A stretch of 64,000 nucleotides of DNA, from positions 124,001 to 188,000 of the forward strand of contig NZ_CP031188.1 of assembly GCF_003344925.1 (NCBI RefSeq). Direction: 5' to 3'. Below, one piece after another: positions 9,001-17,153 of the stretch. The position numbers and the translations under genes were made by a program. The number at the start of each line of letters is the position of its first letter. Positions within the stretch are counted from its first letter, which is position 1. Source of the DNA: Flavobacterium arcticum (GTDB lineage: Bacteria; Bacteroidota; Bacteroidia; Flavobacteriales; Flavobacteriaceae). Below the pieces are notes generated by a model. That model ran no database searches. It saw only the letters and a list, made by a program, of their open reading frames with translations, and was not told the origin of the DNA.

Positions 9001-10830
9001 TTCGTTTATTGTTACAGCAACTGCTGTTCTTACACTCTCGCACCCACTAACTATTTGTGAAACATAATATGTACCAGTTACAAGTGCGGCATCTGTAGCT
9101 AGTGGAGTACCTCCTGTTGCTACGTCATACCAATTGTATATATTACTAGAATATCCCGTAAAACTAATATTTTGAACAGCCTCAGTAAATGAAGCCTCAC
9201 CAGTAACATTACTAGATTCAAGTTTTATTTGTATATTACTACTTGAATCATTTATATCTACAGTATATGTATTATATGAAGCTTCATCTCCAACATTTAC
9301 CCCTTGTTGTGGATTAATTGTTGTTACAAGACTTTCTATACCACCTACTATTTTTATTACAGATATTGTACTTACCCCTCCTAATGATACCGCATCGAAA
9401 GTTATTGATTGTAAACCATCGAAAGAAGGAGAGGTTATATGTGCACCGCCTGGATTTGAATTGAATAATACTAAGTATTGTCCTGCTGTTGCTAGAACAC
9501 TATTAAGCTCCCAAGAACCTAAACTTAAGTCATAGTTGGCTGAAAGTGTACCACTAGGTAAACTTGAGAAATCTTCTTGTTCTGGTGCTGGCGGTACAAG
9601 TATCGAAGAGGTTAAGTCAGCAATAGTAGCAGCACCACAAAGCACCTGAGCTTCAGCCTCTGGGGCTTCAGCTATTGTGTTAACACTTACTGCAACTGCA
9701 ACTCTTGCACTTTCACATCCATCTACGGTTTGTGAAACATAATATGTACCTGTTGTTACAGTAGCTTCTGGAGCTAATGCTGTACCTCCTGTTTCTGCTT
9801 CATACCATTTTGGCATTTCGCCTGTCGTTACTGTTAAATTTGCTACTGTAGCAATACCAGAACATAATGACTGTGATTCTGCTGTTGGTAAAGCTACCGA
9901 ACCACATACAGTAGTAGTAACCTGAATTACATTAGAATTACCTGAAACCGTTACGCCATCATATGATCTAACTCTAAAATAATAAGTTGTGTTAGGTTGA
10001 AGACCTGTTACATTATATGATGTTACATTACCAACATCTAAACCGTCATATCCTGTTAAAAATGATGGATCATAACCGCCATCAAAAGTATGACTTCCTA
10101 AAGAAGTTAATGGTTGAGTAACACTATTATATGTAAAAGAAGAAACAATCCATTCTGAATCAGTAGCATTTGTACCTGCTGCCGTTCCCCAATCAGTAGT
10201 CGGATCAAAAACAGATGACTTTCTAATTAAAATTTTATCTTTAGTAGCTCCGCTCACTCCTGCAACACTCCATGCTGATCCAGGATCAATACCATCACCT
10301 ATAGCATCAATCAAATTAAAATCAGTACCACTACCTCCATTCCACGCTATACCAAGTGCATCATCTCCATTATGAGAAAGACTCCCTGTGTACATATCTG
10401 CATTATATACATCTGTAGAATTATTTGCGATAACATAAGTAGCATCATTGGCTAGTGTACCCGAAAGTGTTATATCTGATTCTGGCCAGCTTCCGCCATT
10501 AGATATTATCCAGAGTTCATAATTTGAAAGATCTACTGTAGCACCTGTACCATTAAAAATTTCAATATACTTTTTGCTACCTCCACTACCTTCTCCATAC
10601 TCTGATATAATTAGGTTAGAGGCAACTACATTAGTCCCAAAAGTTGATGATTCACTTACATCTAAGTAGTAACCTGTTGCACCTGTAACTGATTGCCAAG
10701 TTGCTGTAAACTCTCCTGTTGTTACATCTGTTGCACTTGTAGCAATAGGCTGACCAAAAGAAATGGCAGCAGAAAGCATAAACGCGACGAGTAATAGGTT
10801 TTTAATTTTTCTTTGTACTTTTTTAATCAT
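6058..10830 (-). CDS. Large T9SS-secreted protein: FN3 with inserted lamin-tail domain, Ig_7-like tandem repeats, type A sorting domain
   Basis: 1590 residues. A signal peptide (about 1-26, ends AISFG-Q) is followed by an FN3 fold whose first strands (TGEFTATWQSVTGATGYYLD) are separated from its last strands (NVTSYNVTGLQPNTTYYFRV) by a lamin-tail domain (about 58-190, KKYIEIFNGTGATVDLSNYE). Ig-like CHU_C-associated domains come next (YYVSQTVNGCES signature). Two early copies carry inserted beta-sandwich segments, and then eight tandem 74-residue copies follow. The last about 80 residues are a T9SS type A sorting domain (FTHYPNPVNDILNVEF ... SAGTYIVRAT). Such proteins are exported by T9SS and held at the surface or released. 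The architecture suggests an adhesin or matrix protein; no catalytic domain is seen. Confidence 0.88.
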   Translation of the reverse strand: MIKKVQRKIKNLLLVAFMLSAAISFGQPIATSATDVTTGEFTATWQSVTGATGYYLDVSESSTFGTNVVASNLIISEYGEGSGGSKKYIEIFNGTGATVDLSNYELWIISNGGSWPESDITLSGTLANDATYVIANNSTDVYNADMYTGSLSHNGDDALGIAWNGGSGTDFNLIDAIGDGIDPGSAWSVAGVSGATKDKILIRKSSVFDPTTDWGTAAGTNATDSEWIVSSFTYNSVTQPLTSLGSHTFDGGYDPSFLTGYDGLDVGNVTSYNVTGLQPNTTYYFRVRSYDGVTVSGNSNVIQVTTTVCGSVALPTAESQSLCSGIATVANLTVTTGEMPKWYEAETGGTALAPEATVTTGTYYVSQTVDGCESARVAVAVSVNTIAEAPEAEAQVLCGAATIADLTSSILVPPAPEQEDFSSLPSGTLSANYDLSLGSWELNSVLATAGQYLVLFNSNPGGAHITSPSFDGLQSITFDAVSLGGVSTISVIKIVGGIESLVTTINPQQGVNVGDEASYNTYTVDINDSSSNIQIKLESSNVTGEASFTEAVQNISFTGYSSNIYNWYDVATGGTPLATDAALVTGTYYVSQIVSGCESVRTAVAVTINEAPAAPTAASTQTFCGAATVADLMAEGISVFETTFEDNFDNLSNWNVISINGDTVWETNTSGNPSNSAAINGYLEDNEDWLVSNPITIPSSVIGATFSFDSAYNYSGPDIEVYYTTNYTGNVTTTSWQLLSPVLSSSGGYSWVNSGDLDVSEAVGSDLVIAFKYTSENGTNTAKSWNVDNVQVITEYENINWYDADDNMLANVDALATATYYVSQTVNGCESTRTEVTVTVNPIPDAPTADAQAFCGSATVANLAVTTGDNPMWYDVETGGTALATDATLATATYYVSQTVNGCESTRTEVTVTVNPIPDAPTADVQAFCGSATVADLAVTTGDNPMWYDVETGGTALATDATLVTATYYVSQTVNGCESTRTAVSVTVNPIPDVPTADAQAFCGSATVADLAVTTGDNPMWYDVETGGTALATDATLATATYYVSQTINGCESTRTAVTVTVNPIPDAPTADAQAFCGSATVANLAVTTGDNPMWYDVETGGTALATDAALATGSYYVSQTVNGCESTRTEVTVTVNPIPSVPTADAQAFCGSATVADLAVTTGDNPMWYDVETGGTALATDATLVTATYYVSQTVNGCESTRTAVSVTVNPIPVAPTADAQVFCGSATPLDLTATTEGAAIWYADATTMTTLPIDTALATGSYYVSQIVNGCESTRTEVSVTVNLIPVAPTADAQAFCGSATVADLAVTTGDNPMWYDVETGGTALAADAALATGSYYVSQTVNGCESTRTEVSVTVNLIPVAPTADAQAFCGSATAAELMVTVEGAAIWYADATTMTTLPIDTALATGSYYVSQIVNGCESARTEVSVTITEVAIPVGEATQEFTTGETIADLDVTGDNIVWYSDAELTTIVDATTVLVNEAIYYAVSVNGDCSSEALAVTVEEVLSTPVLADAKFTHYPNPVNDILNVEFKENITSIIVYNLLGQPVIERNTTSNNVQVNMSALSAGTYIVRATSDNKTTSFKVVKN
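6517..8292 (-). repeat. Eight in-frame tandem repeats of 222 bp (74 residues)
   Basis: The unit boundary PTADAQAFCG recurs every 222 bases, for example at 8292 and 8070. Units 1-5 and 7 are almost identical (GDNPMWYDVETGGTALA core). Units 6 and 8 share a variant core (EGAAIWYADATTMTTLPID), so the array mixes two sub-types. Each unit is one Ig-like domain with a paired-cysteine pattern (FCG ... NGCES). Confidence 0.93.
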
Positions 10831-10873
10831 AGCTTTAAATTGATATATTAATTTTGCTTATAAACATTGCAAG

Positions 10874-10901
10874 CAAATGTATAAATCTTAACTTAAAACA
10901 A
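10874..10901 (-). promoter_or_regulatory. Promoter for the large T9SS protein gene
   Basis: The minus strand reads TTG, 17 bases, TACATTTG followed by C (box at 10874-10881), 43 bases upstream of the ATG at 10830. This is a good match to the Bacteroidetes promoter consensus. Confidence 0.55.
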
Positions 10902-10949
10902 GATGTCTCAGAATTAAAGTAAACATTAAATTATTGTTAATCAACATTA

Positions 10950-12485
10950 TTACATCATCCTCCATACCTGAACCCAGTAAGGTGGTAATATTAGGGTACG
11001 TCCTCCCTTTGGGAAGTTATAATTAGCAGACCCCATAATTAGCTGTAGTTTATTTAATGGCAATGAATCATCGGCAATAGAAACTACCTGTTGCGATCCT
11101 GACAAATTTATCATAACTAATACTTTTTGATTACCTCCTATTTTAGTAAAAGCAATCACATTATCATTAGTATTAGCTACTCTGCTATAGTTGCCCAAGC
11201 CAATAGCAGGCTGCCTGCGTCTTAATTTTATTAACTCTTTATAAAAATCGAATAGTGAATTAGGTGTTTTTTGCTGTTCTTCTAAAGAAAACCCATCATT
11301 GGGTATCATTGGGTCTTTGTCTTTCCATGGGGCATTATTTAAATACCATAAAGCTGCTCCTTTAGTTATCGTATCAGCATACCATTTATATGATTGTCTT
11401 ACAGGAATAATTTGCCCATCAACTTCTACCTCAAATTGTCTTCCGTGCATCCCTATTTCTTGACCATAATATATAGATGGCACCCCTCCTATAAGAAGAT
11501 TTAATGCCGCCGCAACTCTAAGCTTATCTATAGTAATCCCTTCTAACGAAGAGAACCTATCAGTTTCGGGAATTTCTAGAAATACAATCGGTTGTTTATC
11601 TTTAGGTAATGTTGTAAATGTACTATCGGCAGCTGCAATAATTTTCTTTTTATCAAATGTAGTTATTGCTTCGCGAAGCGGATTAGCATATACCCTATCA
11701 GCATTAGCTACTGTAAAACAATCTGAACCATACTTATCTTTACCCGATTGAAGAGCTATAACTTCTAATTTAGGGTTTACTTTTTTCAAACCTTCTATAA
11801 GCGGTTTCCAAAATGTTTTTAACCCTTGCCCTGTAGCACCTTGTGAAGGATATCCGTTCCCCATACCTATAAACCTGAAACCATCTACCCCGTCTTTCCC
11901 CATAGCATCTTCGTTAATATATATTAAATCAGATAGCTGTTTTAGAAAATACTTTTGCACGTCGGGACTAGTAAGGTTTACAGCTACTACTTGTTCTTTA
12001 TTATCGTTATATGTACTATGTAACTCTATATTTTTAAGAAAAATAGGCTTTTTATTTTGCTTATCTGTATAAGATATATATCCTGAATATTGAGAATTAG
12101 GATTACGATAAGAGTCTTTATACCATACATGTTTCCCCGAAACATAGTTAAGCTGCACATCTTGGTATATTTTCATACGTCTTAAATGTACCGCTTTTAT
12201 CAAAGCTTTATAATCAGCCCAGTTGCCATAGGTAGTATCTATCTTTTCAAAACTATCAGCATAATAATTATGATAAAAACTTGATTGATATATAGGAGAA
12301 AGCACTATACTGGTTACCCCTAGTTTATACAACTCGTCTAGTTTTTGCTCAACTCCTTTAAGGTCGCCATACCCATCATTATTACTATCAAAAAAACTTC
12401 GGGTAAAAATTTCATACATTACCTCTTGTGCCGAAAGTGGGGCTGATAAACAAAATAATGAAAACAGTAATACTATTTTTTTCAT
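10950..12485 (-). CDS. GH13 alpha-amylase-like protein with degenerate active site (probable pseudo-enzyme)
   Basis: 511 residues with a signal peptide (about 1-19, LSAPLSA-QE). The GH13 (beta/alpha)8 fold is recognisable: VMYEIFTRSFFDSNNDGYGD at the start, then region I (QDVQLNY, 108-114), region II (GVDGFRFIG, 199-207), and PSIYYGQEIGM near 336. The catalytic residues are missing: the nucleophile Asp position is Ile206, the acid/base Glu position is Gln246 (ALQSGK), and the NHD of region IV is IPE (305-307). The His of region I is Tyr114. The reading frame is otherwise intact and full length, so it is not a decaying pseudogene. It could bind glucans or serve as a scaffold in the periplasm. 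No T9SS sorting domain is present. Confidence 0.8.
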   Translation of the reverse strand: MKKIVLLFSLFCLSAPLSAQEVMYEIFTRSFFDSNNDGYGDLKGVEQKLDELYKLGVTSIVLSPIYQSSFYHNYYADSFEKIDTTYGNWADYKALIKAVHLRRMKIYQDVQLNYVSGKHVWYKDSYRNPNSQYSGYISYTDKQNKKPIFLKNIELHSTYNDNKEQVVAVNLTSPDVQKYFLKQLSDLIYINEDAMGKDGVDGFRFIGMGNGYPSQGATGQGLKTFWKPLIEGLKKVNPKLEVIALQSGKDKYGSDCFTVANADRVYANPLREAITTFDKKKIIAAADSTFTTLPKDKQPIVFLEIPETDRFSSLEGITIDKLRVAAALNLLIGGVPSIYYGQEIGMHGRQFEVEVDGQIIPVRQSYKWYADTITKGAALWYLNNAPWKDKDPMIPNDGFSLEEQQKTPNSLFDFYKELIKLRRRQPAIGLGNYSRVANTNDNVIAFTKIGGNQKVLVMINLSGSQQVVSIADDSLPLNKLQLIMGSANYNFPKGGRTLILPPYWVQVWRMM

Positions 12486-12511
12486 AGCTTATATATTGTA
12501 ACATTTTGTTT

Positions 12512-12519
12512 CAAATATA
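12512..12519 (-). promoter_or_regulatory. -7 box for the GH13-like gene
   Basis: The minus strand reads TATATTTG, matching TAnnTTTG, 26 bases upstream of the ATG at 12485. No clear -33 element is visible. Confidence 0.4.
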
Positions 12520-12723
12520 AGGCTATTTCTTTTTTTGCATACCATCTTCCATTATATATCGAGTAGTTAAGTTAAAACAAAATATTTACCAATATAATTA
12601 CCTTCTACCTCTACTAATCTTACCTAAACGTTTGCATTCTTCATTGCTCTAAAAGGCTTTTTTAAATAAAATTTAAATCTACAATTGCTATGGTTTTGCT
12701 TGGAGACACTTTTTCTATTTAGA

Positions 12724-13272
12724 CTAAAAGCGGTAACCTACACTTATTGCGCGACGATTAATAACATCATGATCTGTTTTATCAGCATTAAATAAGTTTC
12801 CTCCCATACCAACTAATACTTCAAAAACGATTCCGCTTTTAGTAACCCATTTACACCCAAAACTTAAACCAAGTGATAAATCAATCACATCAGGACCTTC
12901 GTTTAAAGTAATATTTCCATTAACATCCATTAATTGTTTTCCATCGGTTGAGCCTAATGTACCAAATCCTTCAATAAAAAACCCTGAAGCATACTTTTTA
13001 CCAAAGTATCTCCTATAAAAAGGAGAAATTTGAAAATTAGCATCCTCGTCATATTTTTGGCTAAAGACATACATACCAGTTATTCCTAGTGAAGATTTTT
13101 TATTTAAGTTCCTTTCATAAGTTCCTTCAAAAAGTCCCAATGCTGTAAAATACACATTGATTTTTACATCATTTTTCTTTTCAAATTGATTCTTGATAGT
13201 TTCACTTTGGTTTTGTGCTTTAGCCGTAAAAAGAGAAAACAAAAACACGATTATTAAAGATGTTTTTTTCAT
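12724..13272 (-). CDS. Small outer-membrane beta-barrel-like protein, unknown function
   Basis: 182 residues. A signal peptide ends at LFTAKA-QN. The rest is rich in alternating strands (NVYFTALGLFEGTYERNL, ISPFYRRYFGKKYASGFFIE, IVFEVLVGMGGNLF) and ends in aromatic F (SVGYRF), the C-terminal signature of outer-membrane barrels. It resembles DUF3575-type proteins. It lies just downstream, on the same strand, of an AraC-type regulator (gap about 87 bases), which might control it, but it has its own TACTTTTG box. Function unknown. Confidence 0.7.
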   Translation of the reverse strand: MKKTSLIIVFLFSLFTAKAQNQSETIKNQFEKKNDVKINVYFTALGLFEGTYERNLNKKSSLGITGMYVFSQKYDEDANFQISPFYRRYFGKKYASGFFIEGFGTLGSTDGKQLMDVNGNITLNEGPDVIDLSLGLSFGCKWVTKSGIVFEVLVGMGGNLFNADKTDHDVINRRAISVGYRF

Positions 13273-13298
13273 AAAAAGTTTATTTATTTTTTCATTGG

Positions 13299-13306
13299 CA
13301 AAAGTA
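13299..13306 (-). promoter_or_regulatory. -7 box upstream of the small barrel gene
   Basis: The minus strand reads TACTTTTG, matching TAnnTTTG, 27 bases before the ATG at 13272. No -33 match is seen. Confidence 0.4.
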
Positions 13307-13359
13307 AATTAAGCTAGTATAAAAAGGTTTCAACATCTTAAAACTGAAGAAATCGGTAC

Positions 13360-14484
13360 TTATTTTTGACTATTACGATAATTATTTGGGGTCATTCCAG
13401 TAACTTTCTTAAATGCTTTATAAAAGGTAGTTTTTGAAGTAAAACCTGACTCTAATCCTAAGGCTAATATATTGTAGTTCTCATATTCTGGATCTACAAT
13501 CATTTTCTTAACAGCTTCTACACGATATTGGTTTATGTAGTTTGCAAAATTTTCTCCTGTAACAGTATTTACAAGTTGAGAAACATAACCTGTACTTATA
13601 CCTAATCTTTCAGCAATTTTTTCTCTATTTAATGTGCTATCTTTATAAATCTCTTGGTTTTCACAAAGTTCTTCAAGTTTTTTAAAATACTGATTATCTG
13701 GCGTAAAAGATTCCTTTTTAATAATAACCTCAGTTGACATATCGTTGTTTAGAATTAATAAGCTATTATTCAGCAATATGTTAATACCTCCTTTATCTTT
13801 AGCTAGTTTATACTTATAAACCCCAATATATGCTGTCCAATGTATTAAGAATGCTGCAAATAGTGCTATAATTTTCATGACATACAAAATATCATAATGT
13901 AAAAATATAGCTAAAAGTATAGCGATTACCCAAGAAAACAATAGTATAGAAACAATTATACATAAGAGCGTTAACCATTGTTTTTCTTCTTCATCTTTTG
14001 AAAATTTTATAAAACTATATGTGTAGATTAAAATAGCAGGAATAAATGTTAAGACTAAAAAAAGTTCTATATAGTTTAGAATCTCAAATAATTTAATACC
14101 CAAATCTGTGATATTATACATATCAGTAACAGTATAAGAGGTATTAAGAATACTGATAATGACCGAATAACTAAAAGGAACGAAAAACCATAGTAATTTT
14201 TTTGAATTCTTTACAGGATGATTTGCTTGGTTTACAACAAACAAAAAAATAAAAACTGGAAAAAGAAATGCCCATTCTATATGATCAAAAAATCGCAGGA
14301 AAGAAATGGTATTAAATGCTTCTGAGATTTCAAAAACAAGATTTAACAGAAGTATGGAAAGTGTAAATATGGCATAGGCCAAATATTTATTTGCAATACT
14401 CTTAAATAAAGGTGATTTTAAAATAATTATTCCTAAAATTATCCCTTGAAAAATTGCAATATTTAGAAGTGTTGTATAAATCAA
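13360..14484 (-). CDS. Membrane-anchored AraC-family transcriptional regulator
   Basis: 374 residues. The N-terminal about 230 residues contain several hydrophobic spans (about seven; for example FQGIILGIIIL, YLAYAIFTLSILLLNLVFEI, WAFLFPVFIFLFVV, WVIAILLAIFL). The C-terminal about 100 residues are an AraC/HTH_18 DNA-binding domain, with EKIAERLGISTGYVSQLVN as the first helix-turn-helix and ALGLESGFTSKTTFYKAFKK as the second. Such 7TM-AraC fusions are common in Flavobacteriia and are thought to pass a membrane or periplasmic signal straight to DNA. The ligand is unknown. The neighbouring small barrel gene is a candidate target. Confidence 0.88.
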   Translation of the reverse strand: MIYTTLLNIAIFQGIILGIIILKSPLFKSIANKYLAYAIFTLSILLLNLVFEISEAFNTISFLRFFDHIEWAFLFPVFIFLFVVNQANHPVKNSKKLLWFFVPFSYSVIISILNTSYTVTDMYNITDLGIKLFEILNYIELFLVLTFIPAILIYTYSFIKFSKDEEEKQWLTLLCIIVSILLFSWVIAILLAIFLHYDILYVMKIIALFAAFLIHWTAYIGVYKYKLAKDKGGINILLNNSLLILNNDMSTEVIIKKESFTPDNQYFKKLEELCENQEIYKDSTLNREKIAERLGISTGYVSQLVNTVTGENFANYINQYRVEAVKKMIVDPEYENYNILALGLESGFTSKTTFYKAFKKVTGMTPNNYRNSQK

Positions 14485-14703
14485 AAATGAATATGCATTA
14501 ATAAATTATCTTTCAGTACAAGTAAATATGCTTTATAACGTGATGGCATAGAAAATATTGCTTATTTGTATACGATGGTTTTCCGATGAAAAACTAGAAA
14601 ATAGCAAACACATAACCCACTGTTATGATACACAAAAACACCAATCACACATTAAATATTTACATAAAATGAGATTTAATATAAAATGCCTATCGAGAAT
14701 TGC

Positions 14704-14711
14704 TACTTTTG
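14704..14711 (+). promoter_or_regulatory. -7 box for the udk operon
   Basis: TACTTTTG followed by C matches the Bacteroidetes -7 consensus and lies 27 bases before the uridine kinase ATG at 14739. The 254-base gap before it, from 14485, holds nothing else I can identify. Confidence 0.45.
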
Positions 14712-14738
14712 CAAAACATAAAACAATACAATTTACAA

Positions 14739-15347
14739 ATGCTTATCATAGGAATTGCAGGCGGTACCGGAAGCGGAAAAACAACTGTTGTACACCAGAT
14801 AATGAACGAACTACCACTAACAGAGGTAGGTATAATATCTCAAGACTCATACTATAGAGATAATTCATCACTTAGTTTTGAAGATAGGGCAAAAATAAAC
14901 TTTGACCATCCTAGAGCTATTGATTTCGAATTACTGGCACAGCACCTAAAAGAGTTACGAGAAGGAAAAACGATAGAACAACCTGTATACTCGTTTGTAA
15001 CTCATAATAGAACAGATGATACTGTGATAACTCACCCCAGAAAGGTAATGATAGTAGAAGGCATACTTATACTTTCCGACCCTAAGCTTAGGGAGATGTT
15101 TGATATTAAAATATTTGTACATGCCGACTCTGACGAGCGATTGATAAGAAGACTAAAGCGTGATATTGCAGAGAGAGGACGTGATATGGATGAGGTGCTA
15201 AACCGATACCAAACTACGCTAAAACCTATGCATCAACAATTTATAGAACCTACTAAAACACATGCCGACATCATTATTCCTAATGATAAATATAATACGG
15301 TAGCTATTGATGTAGTACGAGCAGTAATAAACCAACGTCTTGCATAA
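14739..15347 (+). CDS. udk: Uridine kinase
   Basis: 202 residues from the ATG at 14739. An upstream in-frame start at 14700 exists, but it overlaps the -7 box, and family members begin at MLIIGIAGGTGSGKTT. The P-loop GGTGSGKTT is at about 7-15; SQDSYY, FDHPRAIDFELL and the lid-like RRLKRDIAERGRD are typical of the uridine kinase/phosphoribulokinase fold. It phosphorylates uridine and cytidine with ATP or GTP in pyrimidine salvage. It begins an apparent operon with the division protein and methylmalonyl-CoA mutase genes. Confidence 0.93.
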   Translation: MLIIGIAGGTGSGKTTVVHQIMNELPLTEVGIISQDSYYRDNSSLSFEDRAKINFDHPRAIDFELLAQHLKELREGKTIEQPVYSFVTHNRTDDTVITHPRKVMIVEGILILSDPKLREMFDIKIFVHADSDERLIRRLKRDIAERGRDMDEVLNRYQTTLKPMHQQFIEPTKTHADIIIPNDKYNTVAIDVVRAVINQRLA

Positions 15348-15395
15348 AAAATATCAAAAAAAGTAGTACTTTGTAATTGTTTATAAATTTTCAAC

Positions 15396-15749
15396 ATGAA
15401 AGCTTTCAGCAAATTAACCACAAAATATCCTTTCCTAAAATTCATAGGAAACAGGTACTTACTGGTTATAATTTTTTTTGCTGTATGGATGTTTTTTATA
15501 GATAATTACTCCCTTTATTTTGATCATCCTGTTTTAGATAAAGAGATTAAAGAACTCGAAGAAAATAAAGCATACTACATTCAGGAAATAAAAAAAGATA
15601 GTACCAGTATAAAGCATCTGAATAATCCTGACCAGACTGAAAAATATGCGCGTGAACAATATTACATGAAACGCGAAAATGAAGATATATATATAATAGA
15701 ATTTGAAGAGGATGTGCCCGAAGAGGTAACAACCAACAAATCACTATAA
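15396..15749 (+). CDS. FtsB/DivIC-family septum formation protein
   Basis: 117 residues. There is one membrane span near the N-terminus (RYLLVIIFFAVWMFFI), then a coiled coil (DKEIKELEENKAYYIQEIKKD), then the conserved end NPDQTEKYAREQYYMKRENED. That layout matches FtsB/DivIC, which bridges FtsL and FtsQ in the divisome with its coiled coil in the periplasm. It lies 48 bases after udk and 13 bases before the mutase small subunit, an order common in flavobacteria. Named by family only. Confidence 0.88.
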   Translation: MKAFSKLTTKYPFLKFIGNRYLLVIIFFAVWMFFIDNYSLYFDHPVLDKEIKELEENKAYYIQEIKKDSTSIKHLNNPDQTEKYAREQYYMKRENEDIYIIEFEEDVPEEVTTNKSL

Positions 15750-15762
15750 AAAATTTTTGTAC

Positions 15763-17139
15763 ATGAGCGAACATCTATTTAACGGGTTTGAACCTGTATC
15801 ATCCAAACAATGGAAACAACAGATACAGTTTGAGCTTAAAGGAGCAGATTATAACGAAACACTTGTATGGGAAAGCCCCGAAGGTATTAAGGTAAAACCT
15901 TTTTACCATAATGACGAGTTTACCCCTACCGCACCCACAGGTACAAAAGCTGCTAACTTCAGTATATGTCAGAATATATTTGTTTTCGATATAGAAAAAT
16001 CTATTTCAAGAGCAAATGACACTTTAAAACGTGGTGCCGAAAGCCTACGCTTTACTATAGAAAATGACAAAACAGACGTAGAAAAACTGCTTAATGGAAT
16101 TCCTTTAAAGGAGACTACTGTTTATATAAATTTGAGTTTCCTTTCAATCGATTTCGTAAAACGTATTGACGTCTTTGCAAAACAAAAAGGCACAACAATA
16201 TATATTCAACTAGATCCTATTGGCAACCTTGCCAAAGAAGGAAACTGGTTTGGTGGTATGCAAAAAGATATTGATACCTTAAATACTATTGCTATAGCTT
16301 GTAGCAACATCAACTTTTTAAGTGTAGATGGAAGCCTCTATCAAAATGCAGGAGCCAATATTGTACAACAAATAGCCTATACAGTAGCTCATGCTAATGA
16401 ATATTTCAATTCAATAGCGACTATAAACAAACCTATAGTATTACAGGTTGCCGTTGGTACAAACTACTTTTTTGAGATTGCAAAATTACGTACATTAAGA
16501 AAATTGTTTAGGCTTATTGCTAATGAGTATAACCATACTGAGGGTTGCCATATAATTGCCACACCATCAAAACGAAATAAAACATTATACGACTATAATG
16601 TAAATATGCTACGTACTACTACCGAATGTATGAGTGCTATACTAGGCGGTGCTAATGCGATTACCAACCTCCCTTATGATGCTCTATATCATAAAGACAA
16701 TGAATTTGGCGATAGAATAGCAAGGAATCAACTACTTGTACTAAAACACGAAAGTTATTTTGATAAAGTAGACAATCCTGCCGATGGTGCTTATTACATT
16801 GAAGAACTAACACAACAAATGGCAGAGAAAGCTCTGGCTATTTTTAAAGATATAGAAGCTAATGGTGGTTTTTTACATCAGCTAAAAGACGGTACTATAC
16901 AACGAAAAATACAAGAAAGTGCTACTAAAGAACAAGAACTTTTTGATAGTGGTAAAGAAGTACTACTAGGTACCAATAAATACCCTAACAAGAACGACAG
17001 AATGAGTGGCGAACTGGAATTATATCCGTTTGTAAAAAAAGATCCTAGAAAAACACTCATTACTCCGATAATAGAAAAACGCCTAGCGGAGCAAATAGAG
17101 CAGGAAAGACTAAACGGAGAAGATAAAAACGGTTGTTAA
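15763..17139 (+). CDS. mutA: Methylmalonyl-CoA mutase, small (beta) subunit
   Basis: 458 residues from the ATG at 15763; a TTG two codons earlier is in frame but unlikely. The mutase TIM-barrel is recognisable ([20 protein letters not shown] at the start; [40 protein letters not shown]). There is no C-terminal B12-binding domain, as expected of the non-catalytic subunit. With the large subunit it forms the heterodimer interconverting methylmalonyl-CoA and succinyl-CoA. It ends 14 bases before the large-subunit start. Confidence 0.93.
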   Translation: MSEHLFNGFEPVSSKQWKQQIQFELKGADYNETLVWESPEGIKVKPFYHNDEFTPTAPTGTKAANFSICQNIFVFDIEKSISRANDTLKRGAESLRFTIENDKTDVEKLLNGIPLKETTVYINLSFLSIDFVKRIDVFAKQKGTTIYIQLDPIGNLAKEGNWFGGMQKDIDTLNTIAIACSNINFLSVDGSLYQNAGANIVQQIAYTVAHANEYFNSIATINKPIVLQVAVGTNYFFEIAKLRTLRKLFRLIANEYNHTEGCHIIATPSKRNKTLYDYNVNMLRTTTECMSAILGGANAITNLPYDALYHKDNEFGDRIARNQLLVLKHESYFDKVDNPADGAYYIEELTQQMAEKALAIFKDIEANGGFLHQLKDGTIQRKIQESATKEQELFDSGKEVLLGTNKYPNKNDRMSGELELYPFVKKDPRKTLITPIIEKRLAEQIEQERLNGEDKNGC

Positions 17140-17153
17140 TTACAAAGAAAGTC

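Noticed and set aside
12486-12723. Possible small RNA in the 238-base gap upstream of the GH13-like gene
   Set aside because: No hairpin with T run and no conserved motif seen; apart from the -7 box at 12512 nothing supports a transcript.
14558-14857. Plus-strand frame overlapping the udk promoter and start
   Set aside because: Overlaps the real uridine kinase gene in another frame and has low-complexity, non-family content.
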